From Nelumbo lutea (lineage: Eukaryota > Streptophyta > Magnoliopsida > Proteales > Nelumbonaceae), in assembly GCA_022828595.1 (NCBI GenBank), contig JAKGHH010000002.1, positions 107,505,254 to 107,569,253 of the forward strand: a DNA stretch of 64,000 nucleotides, given 5' to 3'. Shown here in pieces: positions 33,301 through 45,843 of this stretch. The translations under genes and the position numbers were made by a program. Under the pieces are notes generated by a model, which was given only the letters and a program-made list of their open reading frames with translations, was not told the origin of the DNA and did not search any database. The number at the start of each line of letters is the position of its first letter. Position 1 is the stretch's first letter.

Positions 33301-34335
33301 CAAGGATGAACGATAGAGGAAGGTGAACAGTAATTTCCCATCCCATCCCGTCCCAATAAAATCAAACTCAAAAAAAATAAATTTTTATACTTTCCCATCC
33401 CACCCAAATCTTCCCACAAACCAAACGGAGCCTTAGAGTTGTATACTCATAGAAGGATCCATGGTCCCTACATATGTGCTTAGTAGCACTAATGCCCTAT
33501 ACCTACTCTTTCAGTTTCTCAACCAAGTTTGCTTCAGTTACCTTGGCTACAATAATATTTGCCTTAGTCAAGTTGATATTTGGTTTCTTAGAGTCCTCCT
33601 TTCAGTGATGGAATTCATTCTTGTAGTGCCTGGGTTTACTGCATACATAACATTTTCCTTTCTTTTGTTTCTTCATAAACTTTGCCACTTTTCACATTTA
33701 AACTCTTTTTGAATTTTGTAGTCATTTGCTCTACCAAATTGATTTTGGAAATCTAATTTTTCTCTACTTGATCCTTCTTTCTATTCTTTTCTTCTATTTT
33801 GATCTGGATTGCCACTTGATCCAAATTAGTGTCATTTTTTTTATACTTCATAGTTGTTTTGAAATCATTACATGTATGTGACAATTTCTTTATGAGAGAA
33901 TCAACAACAAATTCATTGGACAATACCATTCCCTCTTTTGCTAGTTCCCTCACAAGCACTAAAAACTCATTAGACATGTCCATGTCTTTCTAATGGTACA
34001 ATGCAGGAAATAGGCAATAACATATTTCTTCTTTTCAACATCTTTCAAAGTATGTTTCTTGTCCAGAGTATTCCAAATTCCCTAGGCAAAGTTGTACAAG
34101 TATTGTAAAGTTCATTGGATAAGAAAATTAGGATGTGGTTCTTACATGGGTGATTAGCCATGAACTAGTGTTCTACATTGATAAAATGGGCTGCTTCTTC
34201 CATGTTTATTGGGTCTGGTTCAACCAAAGCAAAGGCTACCCCTAATTGTTCTAAGGCAAAGAGAAGGAATTGTCTCCAATGCTTGTAATTGGTTCCATTA
34301 AATGGTTCAATTTTGGAGAAATATGGAATTATTGA

Positions 34336-34429
34336 TAGCATCTAATTTCCTATGATAGGGGAAAAAGATATAGGTTCCATAAATGTGATTTTATGATTGT
34401 TGTAAAAATAATAATTAGAAGGGAGAATG
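34336..34429. other. Copia flank
   Basis: Short AT-rich stretch upstream of the gag start on the - strand; no separate feature. Confidence 0.4.
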
Positions 34430-34975
34430 GAACTTGTTATCCAGTGCTTTTCGAACCTAGAGTGCAATAGTTTTACAGAATTGGTACTGAAAGTTAACAC
34501 CACATTGAGAAATTATAGTATAAAACGGGCTGAATCGTGCCACTTAGTCACTCTCCTTAAAATTGCATTTTCCCCCTATGGTGCAGTTGAGTGATTGTAA
34601 ATCGATTTCCAAGATGAAGTGGTGTATGTTTTATTCTGTACCACTGGATTAATCAACAAACTGTTTTTAAAGTGCTCTCAGCCACTCGAATGGACACAAA
34701 TGTGTCCTTTTAGAGGCGATTGTTGGAAGAGACACATAGAGCTAAACATAAAGAGGTACAAAATTTAAATGGTTAAAATGGTCAAAGAAAAACGGTAAGG
34801 TGTAGCTCACACACGCCCACACATACGCTTGGTTTGGTGCACACATGGAGGGTAATACTTGGATAATTGCTGCACGCAGAAATCGTTTTTTTTTTTCTAT
34901 GGAACCACTAATACCAAAAGATAACATGGATAAATTGATCAATTCTGATACTGATCAACTCATATATTCTTTTTG
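34430..34975 (-). repeat. Copy of the 765-bp repeat family (reverse orientation)
   Basis: Its reverse complement aligns with 55277-55600 and 55740-56330. Shared words are tctttgaccat...tttaaattttgt, caattttaaggagagtga, agcccgttt(c/t)atacta and gttccattctcccttctaatta. It is more diverged than the copies at 55-56 kb. Confidence 0.75.
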
Positions 34976-35629
34976 AGTATTGAAGGTTGAGACGAGTTTT
35001 GATCAACTCATATATTCACTTCTCGCTAGAAGTGAATACGGCAAAAAGAAGACAAATTGATAAATGATAAGCATCTAGGATTAGAGATTAGTTTCACCAC
35101 GGAAACTGAAATCATGAATTTCAAACATTATATCAACATGAATTTATTCTCGCTAGAACTAAGTCGGTTTGGGTCGGGTTGGTTTCGGTTTTCACACAAG
35201 AAAATTGAAACCGACCCGAACCATCGGTTCATGAATTTGTACAACCCGAAACCGACCGGTACTGATGAAAACTCGACCGACTCGGGTTGGGTCGGTCCGG
35301 GTTGGTCGGTTTGGTCGGGTTGGGCCTTCTTATGAACAGCCCTACTTGGAGCTGTCATCGAGTTGAGTCTGGGTTGGAACTAGCTAGAATCAAAACTAAT
35401 CTAACATGAAATATTGAGGACCCGGAACCGACCCAAACTTGATAGGTTCTATAACTTTTAGACCTAGAACCGAATTGATCAGTTCTCAAGACAATTGGGT
35501 TTGACCCAACAAAGCCGATTATAATAAATAAATAAATAAATAAATATGCAGATATAAGTCAGGTCGGGTCTGAATCGGTTTAGGACAAGATGAAACCAGT
35601 TCTGAACCGATAATAATTGAGACACTATG
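34976..35629. repeat. Degenerate gggtcggttt-type low-complexity DNA and (aaat)n
   Basis: From 35160 to 35340 the words gggtcgggttggtttcgg and complements recur, ending in cttatgaacagcccta. That ending is typical of non-autonomous hAT ends, but the partner terminus is not identified. A tetranucleotide (aaat)n tract lies at about 35524-35547. Confidence 0.5.
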
Positions 35630-36003
35630 GGGGCGTTCTTTTGTTGGATTTTGAGAGGGGGGAAAGTTGGTCAATAGTATTTTGTTTCCCATTAACCAAG
35701 AATCCCATGTTCATTTTTTAGATTAATGTGGGGACTAGGGAAAGTTTACTTTCTTGAGTATCACTTACCTCCTAGGTGGGTAAATAACGTTCCCACCTAA
35801 GAGAAAGTTGCTAACACTTGAATGGGACAAAAATACCCATTTTAATAATGGATTTTTATGACTAAAATAGTCATTACCTTATTTACCTGAAAAATAAAAA
35901 AACATGGGTAAATACACTTACCTACATAAGTATTTCCCAGAAAAAACTTACCCAAATAATTACATTTACCCAAATAAATAACTTACCTAAAAACGAACAG
36001 GGC
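35630..36003. mobile_element. Possible Tourist-like MITE
   Basis: The left end gggggcgttcttttgttgg and the complement of the right end gccctgttcgtttttagg are partly alike, with internal acttaccc/gggtaa words in both orientations. No exact target duplication was found, so the call is weak. Confidence 0.35.
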
Positions 36004-36149
36004 TTATATTAAAACCCGAAACCAGTCCATCGGTTTCAATTCGTGGAACTAAAAACCGCCCCCCTCCTCGCTCCAAGAAAAAATTAGAAAGGGGAAATTT
36101 GAATTCAATCTACCCCAGAATTCATAATATGATTGTATAATTGGGTTCA

Positions 36150-36345
36150 GTGTCAAGGGGCATTCCTAATTCACGGGGATGCTGTTTATTGGGGGATGGG
36201 GAGACTTAATAAATGATTTGTCAAGGGGGATTCCCGATTTACTCAAGGGGATGCTGTTTTGGGGGATGGGGAGACTTGGGGGCATTCCCAATTCAATTGG
36301 GGGAAGGGGAGACTTAATAAATGATTTCTTGGCAGGGGTATACAC
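36150..36345 (+). repeat. Short imperfect tandem repeat
   Basis: The words gggggatggggagactt and ataaatgattt occur twice each, at about 36190/36262 and 36208/36318. caagggg(c/g)attcc occurs at 36157 and 36225. Units are about 70-110 bp. Confidence 0.6.
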
Positions 36346-36536
36346 TATACTCAACCATTCATTTCGTATCCCTTACTTGTGGTTGTGGTTGATTTCGTAT
36401 CCCTTACTTTACCTTAGTATTCATTGCAGATTCCATTATTTTAAAATTAAACCTAGGACCATTCATTTCGTATTTCGTACGCTTGTATTCATAGCAGATT
36501 CTATGACCTTGACCCGAGCAATTGCCTGATGACTTG

Positions 36537-36743
36537 GTATCCGTTTGGGAGTGTTTTTGCATTTTACACGGATTAAGTCGTTAAAATTTAAAAACTATGT
36601 AAGATATAATTTCACCACACAAAGTTATTTTTGGGCTAATGTAAGCTTTATCTCTGACTTCTTTTGGTTTCTTACTAAACATGACTATTACTTTTGGGGC
36701 TTTTAGCAAGAAAACGCTGCTTAAAACCCTCCCAAACGGGCAC
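36537..36743. mobile_element. MITE of 207 bp with 3-bp target duplication
   Basis: Terminal inverted repeats gtatccgtttgggagtgtttt and the complement of the right end (gtgcccgtttgggagggtttt) match at 18 of 21 positions. Flanks are ttg on both sides (36534-36536 and 36744-36746). The superfamily is uncertain. Confidence 0.7.
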
Positions 36744-37723
36744 TTGGTTTGAAGCCATCTTCATCGTGATTCGTGAGTTAAAACAAAATTCCACAAACAC
36801 CAAGAAATTGCAATAAGAAAGATCAACAAACAAGATGAAACATGGTTGGTTAGTATAAATTAAATATTAATAAAAAAACCTTTATACTATTAATAATATA
36901 CTATCAAATCTATTATTTGGTTGGAAGAACCTATTAGATTTCATTGCGCTACAATAGAAGACAGCAATTCATCAAATCCGTAAGCACTGTTTGGTCGATA
37001 CCATTATTTTGAAATTAATTCAATCAGGACCTTGACCCGGGAAGACGCCGGGTGAATGTGTGACAGAATTCTACAAATACCAAATAAAATACAACAAAGA
37101 TGAAGAAACAAGATTTAACATGATTGGTTATCATAAGGCATGTTTGTTTTCTTTGTTTTTTTTATAAATTAAGTGAGAAAGACCTATTTTTATTCCAAAA
37201 ATATTTTTTATACATTTTTTTGTACATTAAATAAAATTGATTAAATATAGCCAATAGAATGGTTGTTCATGTCTTATTAAGGGCAAAAATAGAATTTTAA
37301 TATTTATTTTATTTTGATTAAATTTATTTAAATGAACATTAGGGTCAATACTGTCGTTTTTCACTGTCATCTAATAGAATATTAATTAAATCCATTGCAA
37401 ATTATAAATGGTGTTTTAGTAAAATATTAACTATAGGGTAGATTTTAATAAATCCATGAAACAATAAAGATATTTTAATAGATGATCATTTCTATTATTT
37501 AGATTTTGTTTAATAAATGTCGGCTAATGTTTTATTAAATTTAGCATACAGTTCATCAAATTTAATAAAAGTTTTACTAAATTTTGCTTATACCATGTTG
37601 ACATTTTAGTTGAGTCCAGTTACTATTTCGGGGAAATTTAATTTCTCCCATGAGAGTCAAGTCAAGACGCGGTTACATGTCGTCCAACAACTATTCCATT
37701 GACGCGTAAGATGCGACCACGCC
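36744..37723. other. AT-rich region upstream of chitinase
   Basis: No gene seen. The last 100 bases (37630-37720) are less AT-rich and contain acgcg and cacgcc words, probably the proximal promoter. No defined operator can be supported. Confidence 0.45.
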
Positions 37724-37731
37724 TATAAATA
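37724..37731 (+). promoter_or_regulatory. TATA box of chitinase gene
   Basis: tataaata lies 74-81 bases upstream of the ATG at 37805, leaving room for a leader of about 45-50 bases, normal for plants. The following 70 bases are free of upstream ATG except atgttagttg, directly overlapping the box region. Confidence 0.65.
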
Positions 37732-37777
37732 TGTTAGTTGTAGACCGGCTCCTTCCCCCATCAGTCACCAGCGCTAA

Positions 37778-38533
<756 letters not shown>

Positions 38534-39467
38534 TAGTGCAAGAACACAGCCCACTAACATGTAGAGTGGAGCCCAACACCATGCAGAGTCATGAGAATTG
38601 GGAAGTTCCCATTCTCAATCATTTCCTAAAAAAAGGGATGGAGTCAAAATAACTCCACACTCGGCCTTTTAATATACTGATTAGGGTCATTTCAGTATTT
38701 CATTAGTCAAACTGGGTTTAATGCATTTCAAATCAAACCACTTTCATTAAATAGGTAGTTATTAATTTGACATGCTTATTAATTACTGTTAACTACTAAA
38801 CTAATTAATTAATTCCAACTATTATTTAATAATGATAATTATTGTTAACTACTTCTAATTAATCATTTGCAACTATTAATTACTAATAATAATTATTTTT
38901 GCTTACTAATTAATTATTGTTAACTACTTCTAATTAATTAATTCCATCTACTAATTAATAATAATAATTACTCATTGGTAATAATTAGTTATTGAAAATA
39001 ATATCATATAATAATTACTCCTAATACATAATTATTGATAATAATTAATTACTAATAATTTATTACTGGTAATTTTGCTAATTATTAATTCGGAATGATA
39101 ATTAATAATGCTTTTCATAATGGTAATAAATAATTCGGAAATACTAATTTTATATTTATATTAACTCATATTTTTTTTAAATAAATATTTAATGTTAATT
39201 ATTTATATTATAATTATTATCATAAATTATAATTCATACATTTATATGAAATAATTAATTATATTATTATAAGTAATTCTAATTAGTAATATTATATTAA
39301 TTAATATAATTATATTATTATTATCAATAATTATAATTAATTATTACTAATACAAATGATTTCTAAAAATATTGCTGGTTATAATTACTTACTAATAATT
39401 AATTCCTTATAATAATGATAATTATTACTTTAAAATGTTAATTAATTAATGATAGTTAATAAGTATA
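38534..39467. other. AT-rich non-coding region after chitinase
   Basis: From 38700 onward almost entirely aattaattatt-type sequence. Bases 38588-38630 contain gagaattgggaagttcccattctc, an inverted repeat and possible transposon end. No downstream chitinase exon was found. Confidence 0.6.
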
Positions 39468-39580
39468 CCTGTTCACGGGCTGGACTTCGGACCCAATTTT
39501 ACACTGTCTCAGGCTCGGGCTTCGGGTTGGGCCCATTAGAATTTTGACAAAAGCCAAGCCCGAGCTTGGCCCATGAACAA
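39468..39580. mobile_element. Small foldback/MITE-like element
   Basis: acctgttcacgggct and the complement of ggcccatgaacaagt are imperfect inverted repeats around a GC-rich core in otherwise AT-rich DNA. The word ttaataagtat flanks it on both sides. This is consistent with a small insertion, though the flanking repeat is longer than a usual hAT target duplication. Confidence 0.45.
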
Positions 39581-39917
39581 GTCAATTAATAAGTATTTTA
39601 ATAATGTTAATTATTAATTGGGATATAATCAATTTATATTTATATTAATTCATATTAATTATTTGATAAATATATAATTAGTATTACTTATTTACATTAT
39701 TATTATTATAAGTAACTATAATTAATACTAGTGTTATAATTAATACTATTATTATTCTCCAATAAATACTTCATCTAGTAAAAGTTACATTATAAAACTT
39801 TCAATTATTCAATATTGTTAAACTAAATGAATTATAAAAGAAAGTATTATTTTATGAATTAACTAAAAATCATAATTATAACAAATTAATTACTTAATAA
39901 TAATAATATTAATAATA
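39581..39917. other. AT-rich spacer
   Basis: Simple A/T sequence only; no gene. Confidence 0.6.
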
Positions 39918-39918
39918 A

Positions 39919-39949
<31 letters not shown>

Positions 39950-39956
39950 TGTTGTT

Positions 39957-40012
<56 letters not shown>

Positions 40013-40013
40013 T
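39918..40013 (+). repeat. (tag)n trinucleotide microsatellite
   Basis: About 95 bp of tag/gta units with a short ttgttgttg interruption. Any poly-threonine frame over it is an artefact. Confidence 0.95.
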
Positions 40014-40200
40014 TGAAAAAAGGAGGCACATATGCTTAAGACACAATTTGGTAGGACAATACCTCTATAAAGGAACAATTCCTTTGAACTTTGTAAAGTC
40101 AGACAAAAGAAACTTGCAAATTTGTTAACCAAACCACAGACCTCTAACATGGTTTATGAGGCATCGGTAGGAACGGGATTGAAGCTTGTTACATAAATCA
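40014..40200 (+). pseudogene. Ty1/copia RNase H C-terminus remnant
   Basis: The + strand gives FVKSDKRNLANLLTKPQTSN and YEASVGTGLKLVT, the usual C-terminal end of copia pol (DNLADPLTK-like, then GMGLKP-like). The rest of pol is missing to the left, replaced by the microsatellite. Confidence 0.65.
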
Positions 40201-41064
40201 TTGGTAATAGACACCCAATCAATGTGAAATGAGATCCCTAGAATTAGGTTGAATGGGTAAGAATAAATTATTAAATGACTTGGGAAAGCACTGTCAATTT
40301 GTGCCCCATTAAAGATGCTAAAGTAAGATAGTGCTCACTTCAAGATGTAGAGGGTGAGCGTAAGGCTCTTAATCAGTTCATGCAAAAAGTGTGTTGTAGT
40401 GCACATTAAATAATCGGCCTAAGTGAATGTGAAATGTGACTGCTTTGGTGAGAGCTCTAAGGGCTGACTCTCTAACACACTCATTATTCCAAGAGGGGAA
40501 CAAAGGCAAAATGTTCCAAAACAAAAAATTTACTAAAGAATTGATGGGTTAGGTTGGTTGACAGATTAATTGATTACAACAAAGAAGAAAGTTTGGAGGA
40601 GTCTGACTCTATCCATACTCTATCCATACTCTATCAAATAGTTTGTCATATCTAAACAGTAGTTAAAAGTCCAAAAGACATCAACATTAATACTTCACCC
40701 TAATGACAAGATTGTTCTTGCATTTTCAATCTTGTGGGGGATTGATGGATTCTTGTTTTGGAGGGAAGATTCAAATTATGAGAATCTGGACTCCCTTCCT
40801 TTTGTTTTGTCTTGCCCCTTTGGCTTTTGGTTTTTCATCCTCTTGTAACCTCTTGAAAGTATGTGAAAGACTTTTATCCTACATTGCTTAAGAAAAGAGT
40901 TGGAATTGAATATATCACTAAACTTGTTATCCCTATGGATAAGGACCCATGGGAGGAAATGCACAATACACCATTTACATGTTTGTGGGCAGTTAGGGAT
41001 GTTTTCACACGCACACGCGTCGGGCTGAGTCGGGGCATAGGCTTGGGCGAGCGTGGACATGTGC
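40201..41064 (+). other. Copia 3' untranslated and possible LTR start
   Basis: Non-coding. A purine-rich word cttgtgggggattgatgg at 40730-40748 looks like a polypurine tract next to an LTR start. No LTR end could be placed. A tandem tctatccatac duplication lies at 40610-40635. Confidence 0.4.
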
Positions 41065-41645
41065 ACATGCTACACCATATCATTTTTCTTCTTTGACCAT
41101 TTAAATTTTGTTTTTATTTTAAATGTTCCTTTTTTGTGCCTCTTCATTTTTGGCTCTCTATGTCTCTTCAAACAAGTGCCTTGCACACTATTCTAGAGAG
41201 ACATCTCATTGAAAGAACACCTCCGTGTCCATTTAGGTAACTGAGAACACTCCAAAAATAGAGAGTTTATCAAACCGGTGGAAATGGTGCAGAATAGAAT
41301 ACACACCACCCTCTAATATGGAAGTCATGTGTTTCAAACTTTTAAAGCACACACTACATCTTATCATTTTTCTTTTTAACAATTTAAATTTTGTTTTTAT
41401 TTTAAATATTCCTTTTTTCTGCCTCTTCATTTTTTGGCTCTATGTATCTCTTCAAATAAGTGCCTTGCACACTATTCTAGAGAGACATCTCTTTGAAAGA
41501 ATACCTCTATGTCCATTCAGGTAGCTGAGAACACTCTAAAAATAGAGTGTTGATCAATCCAATGGCAGTGGTACAAAACAAAATACACACCACTCTATTT
41601 TCTATTCACTATCTATCAAGTATTTAAGCATCTTTCATTGGTGAT
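41065..41645 (+). repeat. 765-bp tandem repeat family, left part (interrupted)
   Basis: Two partial units: ctacaccatatcatttttct at 41068 and ctacatcttatcatttttct at 41352. Each is followed by ttgcacactattctagagag and cattcaggtagctgagaaca-type words. They align with 55740-56050. The sequence stops at cattggtgat (41645), where the large compound LTR element is inserted. Confidence 0.8.
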
Positions 41646-43052
41646 TGATGACTCTACATTTTGATGCCTCAAGGGCATCAATTCAAGGGTACTTTTGGCT
41701 TTAGTAAAGTCAAAGTGTGTCATTTTCCCAGTTAAATTCAATGTTGTGACTTGTGAGGGTCTCTGTGCAAATTTTGGGGAAAACTGGGGAAGTTACATGG
41801 CGGAATTGCAGTTTTTGGGAAGCTAGTGCGAAGTCCAGCTGAGAAAGCGGGTGTTTTTGTGAAAAACTAAGAACAGGAGGGCACCTCCTATCTACTAAAC
41901 CCAGACTGGTGCCCCTCCTACTGTATTAGCAAGCTCCCCTCTCCTTAGAAAACCCTAGGGCACCTTTTAACCCATTCTTTTCATCCTTAGCAAACCCTAA
42001 CCGCCCCTAGCTATTTAATCTCCACCCTCCACCATTCATTCTAGGGCATTCTCTTTGTAGTTTTTAAACCCTAGGGCGCTACCTAACTGTTAATCCTCAC
42101 CATTCAGCCCCTAACCACTAGATCTCAGCCCTCCATTCCATCTTCTATCACAGCCATCCACTCTAGAGCGCCACCCACCTCTTTTAATCTCCACCTTTCA
42201 ACCCCAGGCGCCTCAATCTCCTCCATTCATTTTTGGGTACCCAAATCTCAACCCTACATAATATTGGGTGCCCTCTCCTTTTCTTCTCAGGCCTAGGATC
42301 ACCCCAGAACCATCCTAACCCTCCATTAGAAGCCCTAGGGCACCCTTATCTTTGCTAAAACCCAGTTGCCACCCCCCTCTTTCTCTCTAATCCCAATTGT
42401 ATCCACTCTTCTCTATAAAAATGACCCAAGAGCTCCTGAGAAATGGTTGGATTCTGCCCCTAGGTAAGACGGAAGGCTGATCTTGAGAAGTTCAAGGGAA
42501 GAGGAAGAGGAGGACGCCTAGGCAAGAGGAGGGGTTCCTACTTGCAATTCGCCAAAGCCACTGCTACCACCTCTGGATTCGGATCCCAACCATTAGTCTT
42601 AGATTTAATTTCTATTATTTTATTTCCAGTTCTATTTTTCTTTTCTGCAATTTACTTTCATTTTGTTTAAATTTTCTTTTCTTTTCTTTTCTACAGATAT
42701 GGAATTCAGCCAGGTAAGACAAAAGGCCTAGGTCGAGAAGTTTGAGGGTCAAAGGAAAGATCAGGAGACTACTACCTCTGATCGGGTTACAAAAATTTTA
42801 ATTAGTTTCTTTTATTTATTTATTTCTATATTTATTTATTTTTTTGTACTTTTAATTTTTGTATTTCTGCAACTTCCACTTTTGTTCTCTTTCCCGGATC
42901 TAAGTACGTAACGGTTTTTCCCTTGCTTCCCTGTGGATACGACTTGTTCTTACCATTTTACTGCATTTGTAATTTTTTGAGAATCAGAAAAAATTTTATA
43001 AATATTAAACTGGTGTTCTGAAGTAATTAACGACACGCTTCCGAACACACCA
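41646..43052 (+). repeat. 5' LTR of the LARD-like element
   Basis: 1407 bp. It starts tgatgactctacattttgatgcc and ends cttccgaacacacca. It carries a TATA box (ctataaaaatgacc, about 42413). Much of it consists of ccctaggg/caccctc-type words. About nine in ten bases agree with the 3' LTR, with several short indels, by eye. Confidence 0.9.
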
Positions 43053-43847
43053 AGTTTTTGGCGCCGTTGTCGGAAAGCAACGTTGAAAATTTTTAATTTG
43101 CTTTATCCAGATCATTTTCATTATTTTTTTACTTTCATTTTATTACTTGATCCGTTATCTCATTTTAATTCTTACTTCTCTTTGATCTTGCAGGACGAAA
43201 TAGCGAAAGGTAAGGTACCGGAGCATTGCGAGACTACGGGAGAGAAGAGAAGAGAAGATTAATTGGATTGCATTTCAGGTGTAGTCATCCCATTTTATTT
43301 TTGATTTTTTGTTTTTATTTTTGAACTCTTTTTTTTGGAAAAATAGTGAATTTTGAATTTTTTATTAATTTGTTATTTTAGATTTGATTTATTTTTTTTA
43401 GTATTGTTTTTCATCCGTTTTGTTTCTAAATCTATTTTTCTTTCTTTATTTTAATTTCTTGTTAGAAGTTCTGTCTTATTAGGTTAGTGTTTTTCTTTAC
43501 TTCAGATAAAAAAACATAAAAAAATATTTTTATTTTATTTATTGCCACATAATTTTCTTTTGTATATTTTATTTTCGGTTTAATTTTTAGAATAGAAATT
43601 TTCTTGTTAGAATTTATTTTGGTAGTTGTTAATCTTTGTAGCATAATTATTTATTTTATATTTTGTTTGTTATAATTATTTGTTGCCTTACTTAATTCTC
43701 TTTTTTTTATTTATTTAATTGAATAATTAGTCATTAAATAGGAAATTATTTAAATTTTTTAATTTGAGTTTAAATTTTGAATATGAGTTTAAATTTAGAA
43801 TTTTAATTTTAATTTTAATTTTAATTCAAATCTGAATTTGAATTTCA
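43053..43847 (+). other. LARD internal region, left part
   Basis: T-rich and AT-rich, with taattttaattttaatttt runs near 43800. No protein-coding content. Confidence 0.7.
43059..43073 (+). other. Primer binding site of the LARD-like element
   Basis: tggcgccgttgtcgg lies 6 bases after the LTR end, close to the tggcgccgttgccggggat-type site of Athila-group gypsy elements. Confidence 0.8.
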
Positions 43848-43896
43848 AGATCTGATTTTCTTGGTTCAAGATTCGAACCTGTGGCTCTGATACGAC

Positions 43897-45827
43897 TGAA
43901 AGAATTGTGGGATCCATCGTATGGACGCCAAAAGATTGTAGAATTGGGTGGGGCGAATTTCAAAAAATTTCCCAACTTTCTTCCAACTAGAAATCATATT
44001 CCCTAAATTTAGAATACATTATTCAAGGATCTACTTGAACCATAACTGAACCAGATCTGAACCAAAGGAGAAGGGAAGGGTTATACCTGATCCGGAGAAG
44101 CAATGTCTCCCAACGTTGGTGTTCACGCCCAAAGAAGAGAACCAAGATTAGCTCCCACTGAAGATGACACAGCGATGATGGAGCCGAGCCAGCAGTGTTT
44201 GTCCCACGAACCAGGTTCTTCTGAAGAACTTGATGGAAGCAATGAGCACCACAGAATCGGTCAAGAACTTTTCTTGATATTCTCTTGGTGAGAACTCAAA
44301 CTGGCAGTAAAATTATGGTGGCGGCGACTGGGAAGAAGGTCAGAGAAGAAGATGGCGAACTGCTATATTCTTCTCTAGAAAATCTAGAGATCCTTTCTCA
44401 AGAATGCAGGAGAATTCTTACTAAAACCCTAGGGTTCGAATTCTTGGAATTCGAATGGGTTTTTCCCTTCTTTCTTGTTGATCAAGAACCTCCTAATCTC
44501 ATTAGGAGTTATCTCAATCCAAATCTGTATTTGGATAGGGAGTCTTCTTGATCCTATCTGCATATCAGATCAGCCTACTCCTGATCTTATCAAGAGATTA
44601 CCAGATTCAAATCCTAATTTGAATCTGGTCTCCAAGAGTGGATAGGGTCAAGACCCAATCCTTTTGGCTTAACCCAATCTCAGATCCGCCCCTAAGTATG
44701 ATTGATCAAATCAGCCCAGTTCGAAATGGGCTTTAGGCCCATTAAGTATTAAGTGCTCAATTGCCTTCCAAACTGCTACCCAGTTGGGCTTCTTTGTATG
44801 GCGTGGGACCCAAGCATTGATCTACACATCAGCCACATGGGTTCGGCCCAGCCTTTATTACAAGGCCTAGCCGAATTCACTAGAAAGCCCAATGAACCCC
44901 TGAGCCAATCATATGGACCCTATGGACCCAACACTTACACTAAGTGGTCCCTGGGCCAAGCCATCTTATAAAAGCCCAGGGACTGTGGGCAGATGCAAGA
45001 TTAGCCCATTAGGCATTACCCTAAATGGCCTTACACTTAACCTCTCAGCCCTTAATGATCAAGCACTGCTCGAAAAGAGAGAACCTCTCCCTCGGCTGCA
45101 AGGAACAGTGCTGCACTCTCTACTCACATGGATCCCAGGAATTAAAACCATTTGCAAACAACTTGAAACCGAAATTATCTATATATCATATATATATAAG
45201 TTTTGCAAAACAAAATTCCAACGATTGAAATCAACTGTCGGCAGTTTGGTTTCCATCAGAGAGAGTGCATTCCCGATCATTACCTTTGTCCGACAAAGGG
45301 GCTGATCCTGTCACTATGATCACCCACTCAGATGAATTCTCATACTGTCTCAACATATCCAAGTTTTGACCCCTGCTAAGGATCTCACTGATTGGCATAT
45401 CAAAGACAGCCCAATCCGACACTTAGTGAAGCATCATAATCGAGTCTAGGGGTCAGGTGTAACTTTCCAGTTTTGCCCATCTATCTCCATGGTCCAGGGC
45501 AATACTGGAAATCTGGTCCGGTTCAAGGATTCGAGTAATCCCACATTGCATGTGCCTTGGGTCTCACCCTAGCGGCTGAGACAAACCACCCCAACATTTG
45601 GTAGCACACCAGTGTCAGCCTTGGCAGGATAAATCTCCCCAGATTTATCCAATGGCTGTGAATGTTCTAAACTAACACGAGTCTCATTAAGTGTCCAGTT
45701 TAAGGGTCTTACACAAAAATATACCACTCAACATGAATCAAAACATGTACTTTATTTATTTACACTAAAAATGTCAAAAAGTACATCAAGTTAGATTGGA
45801 GCTAAGGGCATACAAAACTGTCTAACA
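43897..45827 (-). repeat. 3' LTR of nested copia
   Basis: 1931 bp; differs from 51411-53398 by scattered substitutions and the 60-bp duplication. Next to it on the internal side is actcccacttgcactt (45828-45843), the complement of a purine tract. Small open frames of about 60-110 codons inside both LTRs are coincidental. Confidence 0.92.
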
Positions 45828-45843
45828 ACTCCCACTTGCACTT

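Larger units (their letters stand above)
32075..33432. mobile_element. PIF/Harbinger (Tourist-like) non-autonomous element, 1358 bp
   Basis: Terminal inverted repeats are ggctctgtttggattatggga and the complement of the right end, 18 of 21 matching. Target duplications are tta at 32072-32074 and 33433-33435. Both features fit PIF/Harbinger. Removing it joins copia protease codons smoothly. The interior holds short repeats of ctcctggcgagagt and ttcgtgaagttcct but no transposase. Confidence 0.85.
31634..34335 (-). pseudogene. Ty1/copia family 2: gag, protease and pre-integrase region
   Basis: The - strand order is gag (33436-34335), a Harbinger-like insertion (32075-33432), then protease and pre-integrase (31634-32074). 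Gag starts with FDGTNYKHWRQFLLFALEQL and continues with SNEFVVDSLIKKLSHTCNDF and DLDQVAIQIKIEEKN-like text. It ends in a zinc knuckle KGKCYVC...GHYKNE (about 33640). On the far side, VFMGNSQTSKVI and LNDVLHVPEIK continue the protease region, followed by DIWHARLGHH-like. All are broken by stops. No integrase, RT or LTR remains. Confidence 0.8.

Noticed and set aside
39890..40150. Poly-threonine open frame
   Set aside because: Direct translation of the (tag)n/(act)n microsatellite.
44103..44551. Open frames in the copia LTRs (also at 51617-51857)
   Set aside because: They lie inside LTRs, differ between the two copies and show no domain.
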